Assembly: GCA_008921705.1 (NCBI GenBank)
Contig: VFFE01007125.1
Location: 916,290-980,289, forward strand
Source of the DNA: Burhinus oedicnemus
Lineage: Eukaryota > Chordata > Aves > Charadriiformes > Burhinidae
Length of the DNA stretch: 64,000 bases
Reading direction: 5' to 3'
Under the pieces are notes generated by a model that was not told the origin of the DNA, searched no databases, and saw only the letters and a program-made list of their open reading frames with translations. Below are positions 34,890-46,620 of the stretch, piece by piece; within the stretch, counting starts at the first letter, position 1; each line of letters begins with the position of its first letter. The position numbers were made by a program, and so were the translations under genes.

Positions 34890-35301
34890 GTGTCTTTCCA
34901 GAAGTCAACCATGGCGATTGTGGAAGCTCTATTGAGTACCTCTGGGTCAAGATCAGAAGGGTCATCTCCAAGGGGGATCTTACAGTAGGCATCTGCTACC
35001 AACCTCCAAACCAAGACAATAGGGCCAATAAAGCAATATTTGGGACACTTAAGCAAGCTTTGGATCAACAGAACCTGGTTCTTATAGGTGACTGCAACTA
35101 CACAGACATTTGTTGGAAGAACAATACAGCAGCTCACATGTCATCCATCAAGTTCCTGGAATGTGTGGAGGACTGCTTCCTCATACAAATGTTAGATGTG
35201 CCAATCATCTTGTCTAGACCGTGCTTTTGCCAAGAAAGGTTGGACCAGATGATCCTTGAGGTCCCTTCCAACCTGGTGTTCTACGATTCTATGATACTAT
35301 G
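34890..35301 (+). mobile_element. CR1 LINE with internal deletion: endonuclease region joined to the 3' tail
   Basis: The first part (about 34892-35199) encodes the end of the CR1 apurinic-like endonuclease, and the last 100 bases are a CR1 3' UTR. The join lies at about 35199-35205. The tail is almost the same as the tail of the copy at 49262-49460, where it is preceded instead by normal ORF2 end sequence. So the whole reverse transcriptase, probably more than 2 kb, is missing between the two parts. The 3' end shows 'attctatgatactatga'. The 5' boundary is approximate. Confidence 0.85.
34892..35199 (+). pseudogene. CR1 ORF2 endonuclease remnant
   Basis: One frame is open from 34886 to beyond the deletion join. 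It reads the endonuclease landmarks: EYLWVKIRR at about 34934-34960, VGICYQPPNQD at 34985-35017, and then the strongly conserved GDCNYTDICWKNNTA, whose family form is GDFNHPDICW. In apurinic-like endonucleases the GDFN block holds catalytic Asp and Asn, and here the Asp and Asn are kept while Phe is Cys. It ends with FLECVEDCFLIQ and then runs into the tail. It is not functional because the catalytic N-terminal part and the reverse transcriptase are absent. Confidence 0.8.
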
Positions 35302-35599
35302 AAGTCATTCTCAGTTTTAAAGAAACCTAAAGTTTGGCATAAGTATTCTGGGGTGGTTTTTTTTGTTTTGGATGAGTTTTTTGGTTTTTTTATTTGCAGT
35401 TTTTGTTTTTTTAATCAAAGTTTTGTATTCTTTATCTCAGGCTTTAAAAAGTAGAATGGCTCTGTGTTTCTTTTTCCTGGAGAACTGGACTATCTGGATG
35501 TGCGTAAAAGATGTATGTCGTTTTTTCTTAAATACTTCCAAAGCTGGAGGTTCCATTTCATCCCAAATCAATCACTTTTAGTACTTTATTATCCTTCCT
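35302..35599. other. T-rich unassigned DNA
   Basis: Several T runs with G interruptions (35356-35425). No repeat family is recognised. Confidence 0.4.
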
Positions 35600-35706
35600 A
35601 TTAGGATGTTTATCATGATACACAAACTAAATCTTCCTAGCTGCAATTTCAGTCCAGGACCTTTTGTTCTGTCCCCAGTGGACGCGGAAAATAGCTTAAT
35701 CCCTGG
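35600..35706 (-). mobile_element. Old CR1 LINE internal fragment
   Basis: The plus strand reads 'aaactaaatcttcctagctg', 'caatttcagtccaggacctt' and 'tgtccccagtggacgcgga'. This follows the inverted older CR1 wording 'ctaaatctcccttgctgcaatttaagcccatt..ttgtcct..cagtgg'. No 3' tail is present. It is strongly diverged. Confidence 0.65.
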
Positions 35707-38700
35707 CAAAATGACCCACAGCATAAAATAGAATCAGTTCAACCCCTTGGCAAAAGCTCTGAAGTGAAACACTGAAATTGTTTTACCATATTAGTGTCGT
35801 TAAGTCTACACGATGAGACAGAGAGCTCCAATGATTGGGAAAAAGTTTAAGAAGGGTAAAAAAAAGCACAGGTTAATGAGGTCAGGTTGGTGTAGCTGGT
35901 GAGTGTAAAACTAACATACAATTAAACCAGGAAGGGGGGGGAGAAGACACACCCCCCGAGTAATACATTCTGTTTGAGTCTATGGTAAGGGAAAATTGTC
36001 TGCTAGTGTGGAAACTGGCAAAAGCTGTTTTGTCCTCAGCGGAACTGTAATGACTTATGTCCGCTACCAACCTGTTGTGAGAAGCGAAATCCTCATCGCC
36101 TTTGTTAATCAAAATCAGTAGGGATGCTGACAGAGCAGCATGGGACAGCACGGAGCATGGTGGGTCGTAGTGCCCAGATCCCTGACAGATGTGGGAAGTG
36201 TTCAGTGCCAAATAAGTCAAGACCTTTCAGCTTGTGTCTCTTGAGAAGACATATGGTGTCATATTAGTAATTTATCTCACAGAACAACCAAAACTCACCG
36301 TAAAGTAACATCCCACCCTTCTATTTTCCTTTGGTTTTAAAGAAGGTGTGATAACTATAAAATATCATGGCTTAGCATATCAAAGAGCTTGATGATTTGG
36401 GTGGTTGAGAACAGAAGATAATAGGAGCTTCCTGTTAATTGGCACAGAAGTGTGAGGTTTGGTATCTGGGAGGTGAAAATCACCAGTAATGGTGCAGAAA
36501 GGTGGAAGGACAGTGTGCCAGGTAGGGAAAGAAACGTCTAGGCAAGGGCAGAGTAGGAGAGGGAAAAAATTTTCCAAGTTAAAACAAAAAAGTCCCAGGG
36601 TTTCCAGTGAACACTGCTGCAAACTCCTTCTTTGAGCTTTTAGAATAGTCATCACGGTGACTTACACATGGAAGGGCGAGTTAAGGAAAGCCAGATTTCA
36701 GGGCGTAAATGGTTATCACTGAAACTATGGTTTCCTTCTAAGATTATAATCAAATCAGATTAAAGAAGCACATTAGGACCTGTACCTTACACTTACCATG
36801 GGTTACCCATGGATTTGTCACTTGTGCTCAAACTTCTACAGTGCTTCTGTCAAAATATTAATTGGCGTGGGGTACTTAGATTCGGAAACACGTGCCAGGA
36901 TACGCACTTCAGCCTCGACCTTTTCCAAATTGTGTGCAATTACATTGCAAATGGTGACAAAATAATCAATGTTCCTATGACGTTGCACCAGTAGCATTGA
37001 CTCCCAGGGAAGCATTGATAAAGGCAGTGGAAAGCTACAGATAATCTTCCAAGATTGTTTTGTTTGTTTTATTGGTTGGATTTTTAAAATGTAGTTATTT
37101 TCCTAGCACCGCAGTCCATCTTCTGGCTATTAAAGGAACTTACCAAACTTTTTATTGAACGCAATAAAACTTCTTAATACTCTGAAATAATTTTTTTACT
37201 GTCGATATATTTCGCAGTTTTTCTTTTCCCAGCTTTTGCTAGTTTCTTTTGCTGCCTCTGGAAGCATTCAGAGGATAAAAAAATGGAAAAAGGCAAAACA
37301 AATGGGAAAGAAAGACTACATTTTTGCTTGAGATCAAAAGAAGAAATAAAGAAGGACAGGAATACAAAATGCTGAAATACTCCCTTTTGAAAGAAGAACA
37401 TTTTCATTTTTTAAGTTGTTTGTAAGGAGAAAAAACACATTAATCTGGTGAGTGACAGTCATGTCCAAAACTGGTTTAAAACCAGTAGGTTAAAAACCTC
37501 AGACTCTGCTCAGGAAAACATAAATACAGTCTCTCAATCAGACGTGAACAATAGCATTAATCTTCCCCAGGATGATGGGCGGTTTGCAACCTGCTCTCTT
37601 CCACCTCCGCCTTTGATGGTCTATTTTGGATCTTGACAAACTGCCTGTCTAGTCAATTTGTTCCTGAATTTCTCCATCCAGCACCTGTTCTGCATTAAAA
37701 CACAAGACTCTACAAACAAGCATTCCCGGATCAGACAGGAGGAAAACTGAAATGAACGTTCTGCTCCATTAACTTTCATAACTGGATGATGTCCTTTGTT
37801 TTTGAACATTGCTTTTAATGGCCCCTGTTAAAGATGAAACAACTTTGAGTTTAGCTGTTACTGAATCACCCTGTAATTTGCGCCTATTAAAAAAAGAAAT
37901 AAAAAAACATGTCGTTTTTCTGCGCTCTAGCTGCAACCTCAAGGCTCTCAAGTTATAGTCTTGGAAACAAGGGTTATTTTAATTGATGTTGCTTGCTCTA
38001 AAGGCACTTTTAGAGTTATTTTCCACTAGAAAAAATGAAGAAGCAAAATGTGGAAAAAAAAATACTGGTAGAGAACATAAAACTCACTCAGCTGTGAGTA
38101 GGGGCACAGGGTTTTTGCTTCATCACGTGCGTAAAAACAAGTGCTGAAGTATTGTGCTGAATTTGCGTGACGTGGTAGCTCAGGCTTTAAGTTTGCAGCA
38201 GGGGGGAACCAAGCGATGCACTGAGAAAGATTCCTGAGCACATTCGTATGACCGCAAGCACTCAGGTTTTTAATCAAGTTACACTTTAGCAACATGTCCT
38301 TTGTCACTGATCCATGGTAAAAGGCAGGCATGCTCTTAACCTGTCCCAGCTCCGAAAAAAAATGTCACCTGAGAGACTCCGCTGGTGTCTATATTAGTGC
38401 CATGAAATTGCTGAAGTGAAGGCAATTTACCCAAATTCAGGGCGGTACAGTGTAAAAGTATGTCCCTGTGGGATGCTGCAGAACTGAGAAATGTTAACCA
38501 CATACACCAAATGATTGACTGAGTTATGCAGAACTCAGAGTCGTTTCAGCTTGCAGATTCAAACTCAAGTTTTATGTGAAAATACGCAAGTGTCTGTCCG
38601 TGAAATGGTTGGTTAAGCTCCCATTTCAATTAGTGGAAAAACAGTCAGTGCGCTCAGTGAAATTTAGGGCACAGTTCATCTGAGAAGCTAGGAGGAACGC

Positions 38701-38724
38701 AGTTTAGTTGCTTAAATCTAAGCA
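35707..38724. other. No feature seen
   Basis: About 3 kb of AT-rich DNA. Frames are all short and no repeat is recognised. Confidence 0.4.
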
Positions 38725-38985
38725 ATTACTGCCATCTGAGATGCCTTTTGGTATCCAAGACATCCACGCAGGAGCCATGAACATAGCGCAGGGCCTGGGA
38801 GACACCCGCCTGGCAGAGAGGCACCAGACGGCATCCTGTTGAGCATCTCAAATGAGGCTTCTGTATATTGATGGTTGAACTGAGCTCAAAATTTCCGTAG
38901 ACTACGATGGGAGTTTCCACACCTGGGGCACTGGTTGCTCCCGATATGTGGGCACCTATAGTTATATGTCTAAATTTTTAAGTTG
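38725..38985. repeat. Unnamed ancient dispersed repeat, possible copy
   Basis: 'ccaagacatccacgcaggag' near 38755 aligns with 'ccaagacatctgtgcagggc' near 39990. 'atctgagatgcc' near 38735 aligns with the start wording of the other copies. Limits and orientation are uncertain. Confidence 0.35.
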
Positions 38986-39054
38986 AACTCCTGCCTGAAG
39001 GAGTAATTCAATTCCCTAAACATAAGGTGTTTCTTTCAACTGACAATGCCTTAG

Positions 39055-39155
39055 GTTGTCTCGCCTGACCTCCAGCTGCAGTTTTGAGAAAGACACAGCT
39101 CTCCTGTAGGTCCTGTGTCATATCTGCCAATCCAGCTGGGATGTCTCAGAAACCC
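39055..39155 (+). repeat. Unnamed ancient dispersed repeat, copy 2
   Basis: About 48 bases including 'ctgtaggtcctgtgtcatat' and the following 'ctgcc..ccagctgggatgtctca' match the copy at 22090-22137 at roughly three bases in four. A longer stretch also matches the inverted segment at 62560-62640. Confidence 0.5.
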
Positions 39156-39899
39156 TAGAACAATTGAAATTAACTAAAAACTAGTGTTTAAACATTGAGT
39201 TAAATCTGCAATATCCATTAAACTTCCAAATTCTGTAAGATTTATCTCCCTTTCCAAGATTGTTGCCCAATGTCACTTGTAAGAGCTTTTTGAGCTGCAG
39301 TTACAAACCTTCGTAGCCAGTTACTCAAATACAGGCCGTTAACCAAAAGGACTTGCACAGATCAGCACCTGTGACAACAGAAAAATAGAGAGCTGGAGCC
39401 TTTATGGAACGGCAATAAAATAAGCTGGACTTTCGTACGAAAATGTCATTTGAGCATCCCTAGGGTATTTGAAGAGGTTCCAGCAATGCGTGAGTAGAAA
39501 GAACCTCATCCAACTCACTGCACTGCATTCACTCAGGATATTCGTGCTTTCCCTGATATCTCCCTGACAAGTTTCTGGTAATTTCCCCAGAAGGAAATCC
39601 ATAACATCTTTAAATATTTTGCACTACTGCTTACCTAAATCTTAATATTTAATACCAAAGCTATCTTTTACTGTAAGAAAGCCAATAACTTTTTTTTTCC
39701 TTCACCCACTGGGCTCAGAGAACAGTTGATTCCTGAAACTTTTATAACAACCACTTTACTATATCTCAGAAAATCGGTATATTCCTGTCCTTGCTTATTT
39801 ACCATTTGAACCCTTTTTTCCCCCCAAAATAGCAATAGATATGCTTCTTTGTGATGACTTTCTCAAAAGACCCTGAGTTCAAGATCCATTGTGTGTTGC
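39156..39899. other. No feature seen
   Basis: Non-coding DNA with short frames. No repeat is recognised. Confidence 0.35.
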
Positions 39900-40075
39900 A
39901 CACATCTTTATTTAATAACAGACACCACTGGAACAATTGGAGTGCCTAAAAATCTGTGTCTAGTGCCACCTGAGGCACTTTTACATACCCAAGACATCTG
40001 TGCAGGGCTGATAGATGCGACGGAAGACCAGTGGGAAACCCATGATCATCTGACTTTGAAACTGGAGATCTAGTG
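39900..40075 (+). repeat. Unnamed ancient dispersed repeat, possible copy
   Basis: 'tagtgccacctgaggcac' near 39960 parallels 'cagtgccatttcaggcac' near 42061, and 'ccaagacatctgtgcagg' near 39989 parallels 38755. The 60-codon frame across it is not a gene. Confidence 0.4.
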
Positions 40076-40904
40076 GAATAACTTTAGTAACCTAACATAT
40101 AATTAGATTTCTGAGACCAGATAGGTGAGTTATTCCTGAGTAGATGAAGCAATTTTTGTAGCCTGCGTTTTGCAGATGGAGAGGAAAGGCCAAGGGAAAT
40201 GCCGTATCCAGCATGAGAAATGAATTTTCTGGTAAAGTCAGGTGTCAAATGTAGAGTACTGGAGCCTCTCAGTTGCGGTTTGGCCAAGGTTTTGAAGCTG
40301 AATTGTACACCCCAAGCACAAAAAGTTGTACTCAGGTCATTGGCAACAGATTCTCATTCCCAGTCAGAGAAAGGGTCGTGTGCAATCCAGTTTTGTAAGT
40401 GTCTTATGTCTCACCATGGTTTTCCTCTGTTGGTTATGCAGGGATTAGAGTCAGGGAAAGGCATCTTGAGATAAACCCATGAATCTCTACCCAAAATCTA
40501 AGATATTGTGACAGGTGCCTAATTTTACCTTTGGTATTGAGGTGAGTGGTCTGAATTGGGATTACTGCTCACAGCCTGACCAATATGTCCCACATAACTG
40601 TTGATTATCTCCTTTATGGACAAGTTCATGTGGTTGTCTACAATTTTGAGGTTAGCAATTAACCTTCCTTATGATATTCCCCGCAATTAGTATCAAATAC
40701 ACGTTTAGCCTCAGGAATACCTGGGAAACAGTGAGGCCAGGGTAATTGCAAAGGCATTTGTAGAGGTTTTAATAGGGACCACTGTATAAAACTTTCCTCT
40801 GTTGCTGATTTTGGCATGCTGACCTATATTTTCTCAAGTCCTTTATAAAGAACGGTGCGCCAAATAGTTTATTTGCTGCCTCGTCTCCATTTCCTGACCT
40901 CTTT
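40076..40904. other. No feature seen
   Basis: Non-coding DNA without a recognised repeat. Confidence 0.35.
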
Positions 40905-40970
40905 GCTATTAAAAAGCATAGCAATGGATCAGCTATTAAAAAGCATAGCAATGGGTCAGCTATTAAAAGC
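40905..40970 (+). repeat. 27-base tandem repeat, about 2.4 units
   Basis: The unit starting GCTATTAAAAAGCATAGCAA recurs at 40905-40931 and 40932-40958 with one difference, then in part from 40959. Because 27 is a multiple of three, it writes a repeated peptide in the minus-strand frame, which is an artefact. Confidence 0.9.
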
Positions 40971-41929
40971 GGGATTGATTTTTCTGCCTTGATGAGACTC
41001 AGGTCTTGCACAAGTTTAGTAAAGTTCTTGCATTAAGGATTAGTTAAGGCATTAACCACCCAGCCAACCACTGCCTACAAGCAATGAGATGCTGTTGTGA
41101 CTTATTTCCTATTTAACATCTGTGGTTTTAATAGATGTGAGAACTGAAGAGATATGATGCAATAGAGAAGACAAGAAATTGAACCTAAAATGTGCATATT
41201 CTCACTCTGGGTTGTCAGCAAAGTCTCAAACTGAGCTGCTCTCCAAAAATGTCAGTTGCCGTCATATAAATACACCATTCCTTCTCTTCTTCCATCCATC
41301 TTAAACTTGCTCTAGGACAACAGTGCTGACTTCCCAGCTGCAGCACAGGACATCCTACCAGCTGCTGAGAAGGGCTTGTGCTCTGCAATGGAATTGGATA
41401 TGGGCAGAGTGCCTTCATTTTCACAATTGCTGATGTCTCCACTGCAGATTAGAGTCAACCGGGATAGAGTCAGTACAGCCTAAGGAAAACTGCTTTAAGA
41501 AAATGAGGTGATGTCCTGGGTCTCGTGCTAGAAGCCCTATCTGGTTTTATGACATTCAGACCTATTAGTGTGCAAATAATTCTGAGATAATGTAACTGCA
41601 GTGTTTTGGGATGCAGATCAGAGAGAGAGAAAGCTCTCCTCAGAGCTCTGCACTGTACCAAGGTTCTAGTTTGAGAGTCACCGCAGGAACTCCTTATGCT
41701 GATGACTGATAACCCATCAGCATTCAGTAAAAGCATCAAGGAGGCTCAGGATCATGCTGCTCCATTGTCTTCTCAGGTAAATCGTGGCTTGAATCACCAG
41801 TAGATATACAAACGAGTTCTCTTCCTTCTCACTCTTAGGCAACAGATGATATTCTGGGGCGAGATTGGAACCTTGGCAGGTCCAGGGGCTAGAGGGGCGT
41901 ATTGACAATTCCTGACCCTAGGGGTGACA
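40971..41929. other. No feature seen
   Basis: Short frames only. Confidence 0.35.
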
Positions 41930-42300
41930 TTCACCTGGCAGATTCAGACATCTGAATTCAACTATCTGTATGCAATGTGTTCATATGAATGGGGTATCCC
42001 ATTTATCTTCATGGTTTAGGTACATCTGGGGCTAATATAATTTGCCAAAACATAGACTCCCAGTGCCATTTCAGGCACCTCAAGTTACCTGAAATTTTCC
42101 CTTGGTCCTTGTCATTGGTCCTTTGGGAGGCAGGATACTTAGCCTAGAGGATCTCAAATAGCATCACATATCTATGTTGAGGAAGTCAAATGGAGTCATG
42201 GCTCTCTCTTGACTGTGGTGGGAGGTAGGACACCCAGTGCACAGATATTCACAGGTGGACACCTACATGTGGATGTCTAGATGTGGATCTGGCTCTAAGA
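41930..42300. repeat. Unnamed ancient dispersed repeat, possible copy
   Basis: 'cagtgccatttcaggcacct' at about 42061-42080 matches the segment near 39960. The surrounding text repeats short motifs such as 'ggatgtctagatgtggat', which resemble the other segments of this family. The outer limits are guesses. Confidence 0.35.
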
Positions 42301-43702
42301 CAAGTACCTGTGTTAGGAAGCTAATCTTTCTGAGCCCCCTCTACAATTAATGAAAGAAGATTCCCTTGTGAGGGCAACTCAGAACAATGAATTGGATCCT
42401 TCCTCTAAATCACTCTGAAAAAAACCTGTCTCTCTCCATTGACTACAGGGTAACATTGGGGTATCCAGACTCTTAGTGCTGGCTCTAATTTAGACGTCTG
42501 ACTTTTTGGGGATCACTGCTACAGCAGTATATATCCCACGTGATGCACACACTCTTAGGAAAATCTCTACCAGCTTCTTTCCCTGGGGAATGGAAAGTTC
42601 TGTTGTTATTTTAGCTTCATTCCCACCCATTGCAAGGATGGGGTATAAAACTAAGAACATGTTTGACTGTAACCTTTGTACTGTCCAAGACTCATCCAAA
42701 CCTCATCAGTCTCTAAGGTGGATTTGCCCTGGCTGGGATGGCCCTTGAATCAGGCCTACAAGATCAAAGATACAAGGAAAGAGAGCCAAAGACAGATTTA
42801 GAAATATAATCAGCTAGCCATAACTACAGTCTTAATTAAATTGCCACAGGCCAACAGCTGCTCTTTAGGGAGTCTCTAAACTCTAACACATGCCCCTATA
42901 TTACAGTAGTAAAACCAAGGAATAATTTTGCTCGACAATAACTTTCCTGTGTGCATTGAAATGGCTTAATATACTTTCGTGCCTGAATTTAGTGGTTTGA
43001 GGGTAAATATATAACTGTGAGGTTTTCTTTTTTTTTTTTCTTTTTTTTTTTTCCCTGGTCCTCCAACCATGATGTCAGAGTAAGGGAAAGTATTTTGTAA
43101 AATACTAAATTAACAAACCACGAGAAATCCATATGGCATTTCCCCTTATCCTCCCCGCTGTCTAACTCCTGAAGCTGTGAATTCCAAAGTATACCTTTTC
43201 TCCACAAATACACCCCTCTGCAGATGTCAGTACCGCAGACCTTAAACCAGAGCTGATGGCAGAGGTGGAGAAGACCTCTTTTAGAAGGAGCTACCTATAA
43301 AGAGGCTTGAGTGTCCTAGCCATTCAAAGGTTAAGGGACCACAGCAAGGGGAGGTCACATGGGGGAAGGCCAAGGGAAAGGGCTCAGCATACCCCAGAAG
43401 ATACTATTCAAGCCTTCTGAAGCGAGACCTTGCTACCCAGAAAGTAGTTGGACATTGCCTGCTGATGGGAAGTAAAGAGTAAATATTTTTTGTCTTCCTT
43501 TGCTTCTGCGCACGGCCTTTGCTTTTCTTTGTTAAATTGCCTTTATCCTGACCCATGAGTTTTCTGTCACACCTTCTCCCCCTGTCCTGTTGAGAAGGGG
43601 CAGTGATAGAGGGCTTGGTGGGCACCCGGTGGCCAGCCATGGTCAATCCACCACAACTCTGCAAAACCTGGCTCTGTCTTCTTGACAAGCTACTCATAGG
43701 TA
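42301..43702. other. Non-coding DNA with a T-rich tract
   Basis: A T-rich run at 43023-43052. Frames are short and I recognise no repeat family. Confidence 0.35.
43023..43052 (+). repeat. T-rich tract
   Basis: About 30 bases of T with two C interruptions. Confidence 0.9.
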
Positions 43703-43918
43703 CCAGCAGGCTGCTATTCGCTCCCCACAAAGCCCTGTCTGCTCCAGGCTGCACAAACCCTGTTCCCTCAGCCTCTCCTCACAGGACAACTGCTCCAGCT
43801 CCCAACAATCTTGGTGGCCCTCCACTGAACTTGCTCCAGTATGTCAATGTTTTTGCTGTAACTTGGGCCAAAACCTGGGTACAGTATTCTAAATACAGTC
43901 TAAATTTTAATGCAAAAT
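43703..43918 (-). mobile_element. Old CR1 LINE internal fragment
   Basis: The plus strand reads 'ccctcagcctctcctcacag', 'atcttggtggccctccactg' and 'ctccagtatgtcaatgtttt', followed by 'ggtacagtattctaaata'. This is the inverted ORF2 C-terminal region of an older CR1 (the QRRATKM and RPHLEYCVQ area). It is diverged, with no 3' tail and no open frame. Confidence 0.75.
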
Positions 43919-46519
43919 AAAAGCAAATCATCACTCCTTCTTTCACTTGATAGATACATGTCCCACATACTATCATTTTTTTCCAGAAAATACAAGAAAA
44001 CCTAGGCCTGAGATGTACTTGACCTCTAGATGCCTGAGATAAAAAGCCTTCCTTCTTTGCTACAGATCCCTCCAGCCTCCTGAACTGTATCTGGGTATCT
44101 TTTAGGGTAAGATGGATCCGTTTTAAGCAGATCATTTTTAACTGTCTAAAGTTAATTATTTAAAACCTCAGTGATATTATCCCAGCCGTCTATAAACGCT
44201 TCTCATGTTGGGGAATCACTGAGTATTTCAGTACTGAGTATTTCAGTACTGAGTATCTCAGTGCGTTGCTGCAACGAATGTTCTAGCCTCCTCTAGAAGT
44301 TATGAAAATGTCTACACATAATGTCATCCTGCAGTGCCATGGCAAACTGAAAAGTCTGGGAGCTGGCACATAAATACACAGATAAGCCAATTGCATGGCA
44401 CCTTTAAATGGGCTCTCAAATAAGCACTCAAATATTCATGCCTGCCAACCTCTTTCCCTTACGTGCTTTCCCACTCAACGACTTCTATCAAAAGCAGAAA
44501 AGCTCGATGAAGAAAGGAGGTGAACTCTACCAAAGCAGCACACTGTACATTTGAATTCCCCTTTATGAAATGGCTGGTTATTTCATTTAGAGTTAAATAA
44601 TGAAGGATTTGTTCATCTCCCAGTCTTACACATGTCTGAAGAGCTTTCTTCCTATTGACAAATTTACCTTTTTGCAGAATGTACTGAAAATATGTATATT
44701 AGTGTGATGTATATGGGTGTGCATGTAAAATAATTTTAGGCTATGGTTAGTGCTTAAAAAAAGCAGAGTAAAATAGGAGAGTTGGTTTTGGAGGGAAGCC
44801 AAGAGTGACTGAGAAAGTACTGGCATGCTCGGATGCAGAGGTTTTTCACAGGTCAAGTAGGTGAGCGCTGGGTGGCCGTGGGCTGTGGAAAGGTCCCAGC
44901 AGTTAGGAGAGGTTCAGCAAACCTGTTTGGTGGCTTACACACAGCCACATTGCTCTGCCTAGCTCGTGGGGTCACAGAGCCAAGAGAAGCCGTGACAACG
45001 TGCTGCAGCAGCAGCAGGACAGAGTCCCATTCCCCCTGCTGCCCTCATCATCTTAAGTCATACCAGGGATGCGGCCCAGTGGGCAGCACCACCAAAAATG
45101 AGGGGGAAAGAGATCTAAGAGGTCAACATGAGTTAGCTGTAAATGACTTCTTCTGGCTGCTACCTGTGGCTTTCTGCAACACAGACCTACACCAGCTGCC
45201 AAACCCACCTGTTTTTTTGGGGAAAAATATGCCCACGTTAAGCTCTTAAGTAGCTGCAGATGGTGAACGGAGCCCTAGTGTCTGTGGTGTCAACACGTAC
45301 AGCTGGGACAGTCTCCCTTCTCCCTCCTTACAGTCAGCAGAGATTTTAGGGAATAACTGATCTGAGTTACTTTCAGCACAAACTTTAGGATGAGAAGAAC
45401 CACACTCCAGTTTATAAAATGTATTGAACACATCTCTTATGACAATAAAAAGAATTCAGACTATCTAGCTCGGGTGGAAATGTTGACTGTTAGTCACATA
45501 AATCCCATAGCAAATACTTCATGGCAGCTATTATATACTGCTGTCCTACAGGATTCTGTCCAAGGACACTTATTCTGTGCTTTTCCATCCTGTAACAGAT
45601 GTGAGAAATGAAATCTGCAGAGCATTAAAGGATATTATTCTCAGAAATTGCCACCTTTGTATGAGAGGACGTTCATTCCCGTCTACGTGGCAGGCAGACA
45701 GTACCTCAGCGAGACCTCATTACGTCTCTGTAGTTCAGCCAATTGTCTGCAAGGTGCTGATTACAATCCCTCTCCGTGACTTTCATTGTACAGAGGAAGA
45801 TAATCAGGAATCGTAGAAAAATTGTCAAGGCCCCTAAATCAACCCACATCCTAGAGAAACTCAGAGATGAGCACACCTGAAAAGAACATGGCAAGGGAGG
45901 ACATGAATACAAACTGGCTTTCAGCGGCACACAGTGGTGCCAGTTCCCCTCAGACTGTCATCAATAGATGCCCTTCGAGAAAGCCGGTAAGAAATCACCA
46001 CTTTCAATAGTACCAATTTACACTCTCAGCTAAGTCAATAATTGCATATATTTGGATTTTTATTTATATCAGGGAAATGAAACCTTCAGAAGGCTTCATA
46101 GGTAGGAAGGGACTCTTATGGCAACTGATTCCTGACCCCATTCCAGGTAACTACTCAGTTCATATTTGATTCAAATGAGTCTCTAATACAAATACTCCCT
46201 CTGTCCACATGCAGAACTCAAAAAATATCCCTCTCAACTAAATTCCTGTGTGAAATTCAGGATTCCTATAACCTCAAGTCAAGAGCCCTAAAAAGAAAAT
46301 GTACCATGAGAAGGAAACAGGAGGAAGCCTGGATATTGGCAATGTCAGAGGTCTCTGCAGGGGGGGCAAAAATAAAAGAAAGGAAAGAAAACAGTGGGAA
46401 ATCGTCTCCTGAGCTGAACCACTGTCAGTTCAGTAGCAGGAATTTCCGCTTTTGTTCCTGTATTTGGATCAGCCTTAAGCACAAGAAATAGCCCTGCCTC
46501 AAACTACTTTTCATTTAAT
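43919..46519. other. No clear feature apart from a short tandem repeat
   Basis: The longest frame, 44833-45249 on the plus strand (138 codons), matches nothing known. The segment 46075-46260 has a faint old-CR1 look ('aggaagggactctta') but is too weak to call. Confidence 0.4.
44217..44262 (+). repeat. 15-base tandem repeat, about 3 units
   Basis: The unit GAGTATTTCAGTACT at 44221-44235 is repeated exactly at 44236-44250, then once with changes. Confidence 0.9.
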
Positions 46520-46620
46520 TGAGGTAAAAACTCCTATTTTCCATCCTTTAGTGACAAACTATGGCACAGGCAGACTCAGTGTCATGCCCAAGGGAAGATG
46601 TTCTCTGTACTCCACAGATC
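46520..46620 (-). mobile_element. Possible MIR-like SINE relic, inverted
   Basis: 'aactatggcacaggcagact' followed by 'agtgtcatgcccaaggg' parallels the inverted MIR core 'aactgaggcacagagag..taagtgacttgcccaagg'. Only this core is visible. Confidence 0.4.

Noticed and set aside
46075..46260. Possible old CR1 3' fragment ('aggaagggactctta')
   Set aside because: Only a few words match, too weak to separate from chance.
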